Below, piece by piece: positions 15,801-27,800 of a stretch of 64,000 bases of DNA. Within the stretch, counting starts at the first letter, position 1; each line of letters begins with the position of its first letter. The notes beneath the pieces were generated by a model. The model made no database searches, was not told the DNA's origin, and saw only the letters and a program-made list of their open reading frames with translations. Source of the stretch: Colias croceus (taxonomy: Eukaryota; Arthropoda; Insecta; Lepidoptera; Pieridae). Both the position numbers and the translations under genes were made by a program. The stretch spans positions 1,381,501 through 1,445,500 of the forward strand of contig NC_059562.1 in assembly GCF_905220415.1 (NCBI RefSeq), written 5' to 3'.

Positions 15801-18800
15801 AACACACAGGTACAATTACAAACATAATAATGTAGCATTATTGTAACATTCGGTTATTAAATCTAAATTGCACCCTCAACGTCTCACTGTGTACATATAA
15901 ATACATAAAATAACAAAACAAATCAGAATAGACTACAGCAAACAGTTATCTTAACAACTCCTGCTATTAATTAATTAAACAACTTCTTTAAATTATTCTT
16001 AAAACTAATTTGAGAGCATGAAAACATATCAGTGTCATTAAGTAGAGAATTATGCAAATTACACATTCTATGGAGTGGCGCTCGTTGACCGGCATTAGAA
16101 TAACGTGACATTCGACACACGTGACTCAACACGTGACATTCGACACATGTGACATTTGAATCACGTGATATTCGAGACACGTGACATTCAACACACGTGA
16201 CTTTCGACACACGTGACATTCGACATACGTGACATTCGAATCACGTGACATTCGTCATACGTGTCATTTCAATCACGTGACATTCGACACACGTGAGATT
16301 CGACACATGTGACACAGCACGTGTCATTCAACACACGTGACATACGACACGCGTGTCATTCGACATAAGTGACATTCGAATCACGTGACATTCGAATCAC
16401 ATGACATTCGACACACGTGACATTCGACACACATGAGATTCGACACACGTGACATTCGACATACGTGACATCGAATCACGTGACATTCGACACACGTTAC
16501 CGTCGACACACGTGACATTCGTTATACGTGACATTTCAATCACGTGACATTCGAGACGCGTGTCATTCGACACACGTGACATTTGAATCACGTGACATTC
16601 GACACACCGCACACGTGACATTCGACACAAGTGACATTCGTCATACGTGTCATTTAAATCACGTGACATTCGACACACGTGACATTCGAATCACGTGACA
16701 TTCGACATACGTGACATTCGAATCACGTGACATTCGACACACGTGACAGTCGACACACGTGACATTCGACATACGTGACATTCGAATCACGTGACATTCA
16801 ACACACGTTACAGTCGACACACGTGACATTCGAATCACATGACATTTGACACACGTTCCATTCGACATACGTGACATTCGAATCACGTGACAATCGACAC
16901 ACGTTACAGTCGACACACGTGACATTCGACATACGTGACATTTCATTCACGTGACATTCGAGACGCGTATCATTCGACACACGTGACATTTGAATCACGT
17001 GACATTCGACACACGTGACATTTGACATACGTGACATTTCAATCACGTGACATTCGACACACGTGAAATTTGAATCACGTGACATTCGACACACGTGACA
17101 TTCGAATCACGTGATATTCGACACACGTGACATTCGAATCACGTGATATTCGACACACGTGACATTCGACACACGTGACATTCGACACACGTGACATTCG
17201 AATCACGTGACATTCGACATACGTGACATTCGAATCACGTGACATTCGACACACGTTACAGTCGACACACGTGACATTCGACATACGTGACATTCGAATC
17301 ACGTGACATTCGACACACGTTACAGTCGACACACGTGACATTCGAATCACATGACATTTGACACACGTGACATTCGACATACGTGACATTCGAATCACGT
17401 GACATTCGTGATTCGACACACGTTACATTCGACACACGTGACATTCGAATCACGTGACATTCGACACACGTTACAGTCGACACACGTGACATTCGACACA
17501 CGTGACATTTGACACACGTGACATTTGACATACGTGACATTTCAATCACCTGACATTCGAGACGCGTGTCATTCGACACACGTGAAATTTGAATCACGTG
17601 ACATTCGACACACGTGACATTCGAATCACGTGACATTCGACACACGTGACTTAAGAATTTATTTAATTTAATTTCTTATTTGGAGAACACACAGGTACAA
17701 TTACAAACATAATAATGTAGCATTATTGTAACATTCGGTTATTAAATCTAAATTGCACCCTCAACGTCTCACTGTGTACATATAAATACATAAAATAACA
17801 AAACAAATCAGAATAGACTACAGCAAACAGTTATCTTAACAACTCCTGCTATTAATTAATTAAACAACTTCTTTAAATTATTCTTAAAACTAATTTGAGA
17901 GCATGAAAACATATCAGTGTCATTAAGTAGAGATTTTGCAAATTACACATTCTATGGAGTGGCGCTCGTTGGCCGGCATTAGAATAACGTGACATTCGAC
18001 ACACGTGACTCAACACGTGACATTCGACACATGTGACATTTGAATCACGTGATATTCGAGACACGTGACATTCAACACACGTGACTTTCGACACACGTGA
18101 CATTCGACATACGTGACATTCGAATCACGTGACATTCGTCATACGTGTCATTTCAATCACGTGACATTCGACACACGTGAGATTCGACACATGTGACACA
18201 GCACGTGTCATTCAACACACGTGACATACGACACGCGTGTCATTCGACATACGTGACATTCGAATCACATGACATTCGACACACGTGACATTCGACACAC
18301 ATGAGATTCGACACACGTGACATTCGACATACGTGACATTCGAATCACGTGACATTCGAGACGCGTGTCATTCGACACACGTGAAATTTGAATCACGTGA
18401 CATTCGACACACGTGACATTCGACACACGTGACTCAAAACGTGACATTCGACACATGTGACATTTGAATCACGTGATATTCGAGACACGTGACATTCAAC
18501 ACACGTGACTTTCGACACACGTGACATTCGACATACGTGACATTCGAATCACGTGACATTCGTCATACGTGTCATTTCAATCACGTGACATTCGACACAC
18601 GTGAGATTCGACATATGTGACACAGCACGTGTCATTCAACACACGTGACATACGACACGCGTGTCATTCAACACACGTGACATACGACACGCGTGTCATT
18701 CGACATACGTGACATTCGAATCACATGACATTCGACACACGTGACATTCGACACACATGAGATTCGACACACGTGACATTCGACATACGTGACATTCGAA

Positions 18801-21800
18801 TCACGTGACATTCGACACACGTTACCGTCGACACACGTGACATTCGTTATTCGTGACATTTCAATCACGTGACATTCGACATACGTGACATTCGAATCAC
18901 GTGACAATCGACACACGTTACAGTTGACACACGTGACATTCGACATACGTGACATTTCATTCACGTGACATTCGAGACGCGTGTCATTCGACACACGTGA
19001 CATTTGAATCACGTGACATTCGACACACGTGACATTTGACATACGTGACATTTCAATCACGTGACATTCGACACACGTGACATTCGAATCACGTGACATT
19101 CGACACACGTGACATTCGAATCACGTGATATTCGACACACGTGACATTTGAATCACGTGACATTCGACACACGTGACATTCGAATCACGTGATATTCGAC
19201 ACACGTGACATTCGAATCACGTGATATTCGACACACGTGACATTCGAATCACGTGATATTCGACACACGTGACATTCAACATACGTGACATTCAAATCAC
19301 GTGACATTCGACCCACGTGACATTCGACCCACGTGACATTCGACACACGTGACATTCGACACACGTTACAGTCGACACACGTGACATTCGAATCACATGA
19401 CATTTGACACACGTGACATTCGACATACGTGACATTCGACACACGTTACAGTCGACACACGTGACATTCGACATACGTGACATTTCAATCACGTGACATT
19501 CGAGACGCGTGTCATTCGACACACGTGACATTTGAATCTCGTGACATTCGACACACGTGACATTCGAATCACGTGATATTCGACACACGTGACATTCGAC
19601 ACACGTGACATTTGACATACGTGACATTTCAATCACGTGACATTCGAATCACGTGACACGAAACACACGTGACATTCGAATCACGTGATATTCGACACAC
19701 GTGACATTCGAATCACGTGATATTCGACACACGTGACATTCAACACACGTGACATTTGACACACGTGACATTCGACATACGTGTCATTCGATTCACGTGA
19801 CATTCGACACAAGTAACATTCGTCATACGTGTCATTTCAATCACGTGACATTCGACACACGTGAGATTCGACACATGTGACACAGCACGTGTCATTCAAC
19901 ACATGTGACATTCGACACACATGACATTCGACACACGTGACATTCGACACACGTGAAATTCGACACACGAGACATTCGATACACGTGACATTCGAATCAC
20001 GTGATATTTGACACACGTGATATTCGAATCACGTGTTATTCGGCACACGTGACGTTCAACACACGTGACATTCGACACACGTGACATTCGACACACGTGA
20101 CATTTGACATACGTGACATTCGAATCACGTGACATTCGACACACGTGACATTCGACATACGTGACATTTCAATCACGTGACGTTCGAGACGCGTGTCATT
20201 CGACACACGTGAAATTTGAATCACGTGACATTCGACACACGTGACATTCGAATCACGTGATATTCGACACACGAAACATTCGAATCACGTGATATTCGAG
20301 ACACGTGACATTCAACACACGTGACATTCGACACACGTGACATTCGACATACGTGACATTCGAATCACGTGACATTCGTCATACGTGTCATTTCAATCAC
20401 GTGACATTCGACACACGTGACATTCGACACACGTGACATTCGACACACGTGACATTCGACACACGTGACATTCGACACACGTGACATTCGACACACGTGA
20501 CATTCGACACACGAGACATTTGAATCACGTGTCATAACAAGTTTACAGTTTTCCACCAATCTACTTATAATATAAACTGTATTTTAAAAAATGAATCTCT
20601 AACAATCTTGGGATCGTGTTCGATGAAAATTTGAGGTTCGAGAAACACATTCATACCACCATTTCAAACTGTTTCTATAGATTAAAGCTGTTGTATCGTA
20701 TAAAATCCTACATTACCGCACCCTTACGTTCAAGGCTGTGCGAGGCACTTATACTCTCGAAATTCAATTTCGCGGACACCATGTACGGTACAAGATTGCT
20801 TGAAAAAACTAAGACTGCAATACAGCGCGTTCAGAACGCCTGCGCTCGTTTCTGTTGGGACATACCTTCGAGAGATCACGTTACGTCGTATCTGATCAAG
20901 GCAAAAACGCTCAACATGGAACGACGCAGACGCCTTCACTTCGCTGTCATGCTTTTTGAAGTGGTAACATCCCAGATGCCTAAATACCTTTACTGTAAGC
21001 TGAGATGGATGAGAGACAGAAAAGGTTCGCACTTCACAAGAGGGTCCACGTACATGCTAGTTATGCCAAAGTTCCATACAACTGCTTTTAGAGGTAGTTT
21101 TGTATACAACGCAACGAAGTGCTGGAACAATCTTCCGCCGCCGATACGTGAGTCAGTGTCAAAAAATGCTTTCAGATATAAATATAAAGCACACTTGATA
21201 AACGAATTCGTTAAACAAGCCTAGTTGCGTTGTATATAGGGCTAATATACATTTATTTATTTATTTATTATGTTATTTTATATGTATTTTATTTTTATTT
21301 ATTATTATTATAATTTTTTTGTTTTTATATGTTCATAATATGTATAATTCTGTAGAGGATTTTGTTTCTATTTAGTATCTATTTATTATTTTTCCTGTAT
21401 AGGTATTATTAGTAATAGTCACGGTTAGGGGACACTTTGGGCTTCTGCCCTGTTGTCTTGTGGGGGGCACTGAAAACCAGCGTTATGCCGACCATGTCGG
21501 CATGACATATGCTGAGGGCCTCACCATTTAGGTCGCCACACAAATTTATTATTATTTTCTCTGTTTTGCGTTCTGTTCTTTCTTCTTTTTTTTTAATTTT
21601 GTTACTTATGTTTTATGTGTCAATGTGGTGTACCTAATAAATGATTTCATTTCATTTCATTTCATTTAACAAAATGTAAAGTTACACCTACACAATTATC
21701 TCCGACAGGTGCTAGACGACTCCCGCAAGTGGTGGAAGGCCCGCAACCGGCGCGGCGTGACGGCGCACGTGCCGCACACCATCGTGGCGCCCGCCGTCAC

Positions 21801-24800
21801 CCCGCCCTCCTCCCCGCACCTCTACCCGAACCCTATCTATACGCACTATCAGGTTTGTAACTTTAATTTTAAAAAAGAGCGTGTGCACACGTGTCAGAAG
21901 TGAAACTTCTTTGGCAAGCTTCAAAGATACCAAAATTGTCGCCTGTCTCATGACGTGACGGTATTACCATGACGTGACCTTGAAATTTTACTCTCAACGC
22001 CCCAAAAAAAATTTCACTTCAAAATAACGAAGAATTATTGAAAAAAAATAATATTGTTTAGGTTGGAGAAAAGTTTGAATTTTTTTTTTTTTTGGTAAAG
22101 TGTTTTAAAAAATCTATAGATTTTTTATATCGACAAGTTTTCAATGCGTATTTACTGTGTATAGTTTATTTGGCACTAGGTACTTCTCAATGTAGTGGTT
22201 TTATAACGTTTTATAATCCCAATACCATTTTCAGTTTTAGCACGCTGAATTAAATTATGGTTATCATGTTCTTTATAGTAGTTTACTTTAAATTTGCTTA
22301 TTTGCTAGCATTCCTCTTAGGGCCGATTTTTCAATGCTTGGATAAAATTCGTCAAATAATGTATAAAACTGCCATTTTAAAAACGTATGACAGTTTACGT
22401 GACATTTTAATATTATCGTGTAATACTTTATTGGACGGATAAGTTTTATCCACAGTTTTATCCGTCCAATAAATCCGTCGTGTATTTTTGCCAAAGGACT
22501 AAGCATGGACCCTATTTTAAAATAGTTTGGAAAATCCAAAAGTGCACGCCTCATAATCTCATCCTTTACAATAAAATTGATTATTTATACACTATAAATA
22601 TAAAAAAGAAATAAAATAAAACAGTTGGAAAAGTAAAGAAAGCGGTACCGTAATAATTGAGCTATTTTTCTTGTGGCCCCACCTAGATGTGAAACTGCGC
22701 AGGTTTAAGGGACTGACTACCAACTTATTTTTTTAAACCTTGTATAATGTCATAGTATAAAGAATCGAGTTTATAATGGTGAATTTTGAGTACACTATAA
22801 ATATAAAAAAAATAAAAATAAAATAAAGAATATATATATATAGATATACTAAAATTATGGAGAACAGTCGATATTTTTTTTTGTTTATTTAATAACAATT
22901 AAACCACATCGAATCAGACCCTGAAAAATGAAAGGGAAAATGAAAATGAAAATGAAAATTCCTGAGCATACTCAAGCGTAAGAGAAAAAAAAAGACTCGA
23001 TTAGTAAAGTATTTCGGTCGCTATCGTGTTAACAAGAAAATCCTCCGCACATACAGACACACGGACGTCCAAGACAGAACTTTTTTAAACTGTTTTTTAA
23101 CTAGTTTAAATAACAAAAATGACATCAAAAATATCATGAATGTTAAAAATAGTGTTTTTTCTTAATATGTGTGTGAATGTATTATCTTACAAGTGCAATG
23201 TATGATACATAAAGACATTTTAAGTTTGAAAAATCAGATGTTTTGCGCGAAGTGACAGTAGTACCCACCTCAACGCTTCGCTTATGAGGCGTGCAATAAT
23301 AAACCTTTTAAATATAAACATGCAGTTTAAATTTTTACGTAATGTTCTCATTCGTTGTTCCAGGAAGGCGGCGGTCGGGGCTCCGGCGGCAGCAGCCCCA
23401 CAGCGCCCGCGGGTAGGAACACGGCCGCTAGCGCCGACTGGGTCCGCAATGAGAGGATCGGCAAGAAGGGCGAGTTCCGATACTTCTAGCTGCAAACACG
23501 CTTAGTCATTATTTATTTATTACAATACATATATGTCGCTGTCTGGTTGAATATTTGATTGATTGACTAGCGTGTTCATTGAATGATGACGTTCAGTTGA
23601 ATGAAGCCGAACGTTAATTTAAATCAAGCGTTAACAAACATCCAACTAGTTAGCGGATTGTAACATAGCCGGTTGAACAGAGTGGATATAACGCTCGGCA
23701 TATTGTTGAATAACTGTTCATTGTATTTCGACATTTACTTTTTCTAAACGTCCACAAGAAGACGGTTGCGAGCCAACGGCCTCTTCGCGGAGTTCCTATT
23801 TCTTTGTAGTTTAAAATACAAGGAACCTAACCTAACCAACTATGCTAAATTACGTTCAGTCACAACGTCCTTTAGTCATTCAATGATCGAGCTAGTCGTT
23901 TAATCAAATAGCATATTTAACCATTGACTGCGACATATAAACGTATATGCTTCGTGTAATTATCGGTTGCATTTAATATTTTGTAACTCTTTTATCAGCG
24001 TAAAGGTCTATTCAAACCAGTGCGGTATCGCTACCGCCGCCGCTGTATCACGGTGGGTACGCGATAAGATCACTTACGTAGTATATTATAGAGATTCTAA
24101 TGGCGTACCGATCGGTATACTGATACCCAGCAACAGCGACTGACCGGTTGGCTTGGTTGGTAGTGGCCCTGCCTTCCAAACCAGAGGATCGATTCTCACC
24201 CGGGCCAAATATTTGTGTGATGTACATAGATATTTGCTGTGTCTGGGAGTTAATAATTATCTATATATATATATGTATTTATTTAAAATTAAACATGTAT
24301 GTTTATCAGCCATCAAGTTTCCATAACACAAGCGAAAGCTTAGGATCAGATCGTGTCGTGTATGAAAATTGTCCTGAAATATTTATTTTATTACCCACGG
24401 CGGTAGCGGATACCGCTCCGGTTTGAATAGGCCTTAAAGCTAGAAAATGAGTTGAGTTAGTTTTGAATTAAAATTTTACATGCAGTGAGAATATCGGAAC
24501 TCGCTTATCGGTGTTGTGTCGTCAAGGTCGTGGTCGATAGTGTTTCTAAGACTCAAATGTATCGTTAACGTGTTTCGTATTTTGGCAATAACCTTGAATT
24601 GACCTTCGGTGTGTGTGTCGCTATGCTAGTGTGCGTGTGCGCTTGGCAGATGTTTATATTATTTTTCTACTTTACGTAAGTTATCTTTCTATATTGAATC
24701 TGGTGTCACATTTGATTAAGGGGAGGCTCCCTAGCATAATTTCTGGCACTGAGAGGTCTCTCACCGCGAAGCGACGCTAACACAGCCGTAATAAAGTTGA

Positions 24801-27800
24801 ATATCGCGTGCGCTCTTTGATCGCGTTCGAGCTCGAAACTTAATTCTCGTAAGTCTCAATAGGCATGACGACAGTATCCATAAATGATCGTATTAGTGTT
24901 TTTAAGGGAAAGTGTATAATAAATAAATTAAATGTAGTGACTTAAAAATCTTAAAAACATTAAGATTAATGAGATTATCAATAAAATAAAACATTGAAAT
25001 TCTGCAGTTCGCCATTTTGACTAAAACACGCGTGACGTCACGATTAAGTAAACAACTCACGTCAGATGTGTTTTGTTGTTATGAATATGTTGAGAATACG
25101 CATTTTTATTTATTTTCTATTGTTTCACGTATGCTTTATCGACTCAGAACAGAAATATAATTGCGAATTCACGAATACGTGGTTTCGGGGTTCTCCACGC
25201 CAACTTTATACAATCATTTCTTATTATTTTCTCGCTTGAAATAATTACTAACATATTTTTGAGCATTATTTTTATGTGGATTCACACTGCAATACTGCAC
25301 ACTACTTATAAACTTTGAAATTCGTTTCTATAACACATATTAAATACATATTTCTTTAATTTTCTTCGCAATGCGTACAAATAATTACGTATTTACTAAA
25401 GAGTGACGTCACGCCTACGCCATGACACCTGCGAGCTGTTTTGGCACAGTTAATAAATATTTTTTGAAAAATGGCTTTTATCTTCGTTAAATTTAAGTAT
25501 ATTACCGAAATATAGGGTTTTTCTTGTATAGTAAACGTATACACACATTATGGAAGAGGATTTCAAAATCTTTCGTCATGCCTATTCTCTTATTTCGTTT
25601 ATAACTAAAGTAATAATTGATCTAGAGAAAAAATATCTTGGGATTGGATAGTAAACTATATTTTTATTTCTGTTTACATTCATTTTAGACTAAAGTTCTA
25701 GTAAATCTTTAAAAAAAATGTAATAATCCTTAAAAAAGCATAATTTTTGAATAAAAAACGAATCGAGCGAAAATGTTACAATTACGTAACTGTCTTGTAC
25801 ATGGAAAGAAAAAGACCCAATAAATCATATACTAAAGTTCCATTTTGATTGTATGTGTGTTTCAGAATATTAATGCAAATTCACATAAAATTTAGGGAGC
25901 CTCCTCTTAACTAGTGAACATTCAATTTTATTTATACAGAGTCTATTTTTATATAAATACTATTTATTACGCTCTGGGTTGAACAGAGACGGTTACACTT
26001 TGTAAGTTTTTTTATCAATAGGCGCGCACGTGTTGGGTTTTTTTTTAATAGTTAATTGTACTATCATTTGGCAGCTATGTGATTAATGAAATTGTACATA
26101 AAACTAACTAAATTTCAACAAAAATGAAAATTGATTATCAAAAAAGTGCAAGAGACCTCGCGGCGCGCTTATACAATTTACTGTATTTGTGAGTTTTAAA
26201 CATTTATAATTAAACTCAGTACTACCAAACATAGCGTTTTCTTCCCTGTTTCGTCCTTTCCCTTTTCTACTTCTTTCTTGAAAGTTTCTACAAAATATAC
26301 AATCTTGAATTTAAATCGCTTTTCTATATCTACAGGTACAACGAAGTAATGATTACTTCATCATTGTAGAATCTCAAATTACTAAATCGTAAATTACTTT
26401 TTGATACCTATAATACTTAGGGCTTAAGACTTAGACTAAAATATAGTTAGTCTGTTTTTTAAACCGACTAACTATTTAGTTTAAAATGCATTTGCGATAT
26501 TTTTGGAGTATCCTAATTATTAGGTACCATTCTTGTCTCAATTTAACATAATGATTATATCTCTATTCAATCAATATTAAATCAATTTCTAATGATAAAC
26601 AAAGACGTTATTTTAATATTTATCTATGTCAACGACCATAAATCTTCATTGTTTGCTAAAGTTATAAAATATACCCAATTCAAAATTTATAATTCAAATA
26701 AAAAATATGACTAAAATAATTGTTTGTAATTCAGAATTAAAATAAATAATTATGTTAATTTACATCGGTAAATAGGGGATTAATGATGCTTTTCCACCAA
26801 TAATATGCGAGGAATGTGTTTGTTAATAACCAATAGTATCGCTTCAAACGCTGAATGCTTCAAATTTGAAACTAAACGAAGCGATATGATTGGCTCTTTA
26901 CAAACACGTTCCTCGCTACACATCCACGCATATTATTGGTGGAAAAGCAACCTTTTATTTTATTTGTTATTTGTTATGTTGTTTTGTACTAAACGGGCTT
27001 GTGTGTTGTAAACATGTTTATGTAAAGGTTTGTATTGCTTTGTGTTTGTATGTTTGTATTCGTTGTGACTCGAATGGGTAAGTGTTTTGTTTTTTTTTTT
27101 TTAATTTGTATTTTGTAATTGTAAATACAGATGAATGATATTAATTTATTGTAGCATTGTTTTACGATATAAAATGGCGTAGATATCAGTAATAAAAGTA
27201 ATGTGACAAGATATACCGATATACGTATCTATTTGAATTATTTCTTTATTATAATAGGTGATGAGGTTTTTATATTGTGTAGGTACCCTCTTAAATTATT
27301 ATCGTATTAAACCAAAATTTAGTAGAACAAATTTGCATCAACAATTAAAAATAGAAGCATAATTATTAATTACCTAATCAACAATTAGTCTTCGATTAAT
27401 TCTATATTCAAAATATTATCCAAATACCAATTTTACAGAAAAGCCTATACCCCCTCCCCCACCACCGCCGCCCCCTCCCCCTGAACCGCCCGTCGCGCCA
27501 CCGCCACCGCCGCCTGTGACGAAAACTGATACTATCAAATGTAAGTATAACCACAAATAAATGTGTGCGTGTACTAGTTAGTGTACACACGGAAGAAGTG
27601 AAACTTCTTTATGACCTTATTTTTCAAAAAATAATTTACTATACGCAACTTTACAGAAAAACGTCGAATCACGCGTGGTAGGTATAAGAAAAAGATGGCG
27701 CGTAACGGAAAAATGTCACGCGTAACGAAAAAATGTTACACTAAATTTTTTTCCAACCCCGATAAAGAAGTTTCACTTCAATAATATAATACTGTAATAG

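Larger units (their letters stand above)
10700..19640. repeat. higher-order repeat within the E-box satellite, period about 1.9-2.0 kb
   Basis: The same ordered series of variant monomers recurs at about 11133, 13149, 15117 and 17075-17256. Spacings are 2016, 1968 and 1958 nt; another block recurs from 12304 to 14192 (1888 nt). 2016, 1968 and 1888 are exact multiples of 16. This indicates amplification of roughly 120-monomer blocks by unequal exchange, with loss or gain of whole monomers. Confidence 0.8.
7900..20535. repeat. 12.6-kb satellite of 16-bp E-box monomers in the SH3-splitting intron
   Basis: The array is built from 16-bp monomers of the type CACGTGACATTCGACA and CACGTGACATTCGAAT, with point variants such as GATATT, GTTACAGT and GAGACGCG. 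That is several hundred CACGTG E-boxes at 16-bp intervals. The left 2 kb is irregular (with CTCAACACGTG and CATTTGACACAACACG variants); the centre is homogeneous. Two 0.34-kb LINE fragments interrupt it. The minus strand stays open for long stretches (Cys/Val-rich repeat peptides), an artefact of the monomer lacking stops on that strand. Confidence 0.97.

Noticed and set aside
7900..20535. CRISPR array
   Set aside because: Spacing is too short, there are no unique spacers and no cas genes, and the surrounding genes are intron-rich and eukaryotic. It is a simple satellite.
7780..20559. Long minus-strand open frames encoding Cys/Val-rich repeat peptides as genes
   Set aside because: They follow directly from a stop-free 16-bp satellite monomer. 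There are no consistent starts, splice sites or non-repetitive parts.
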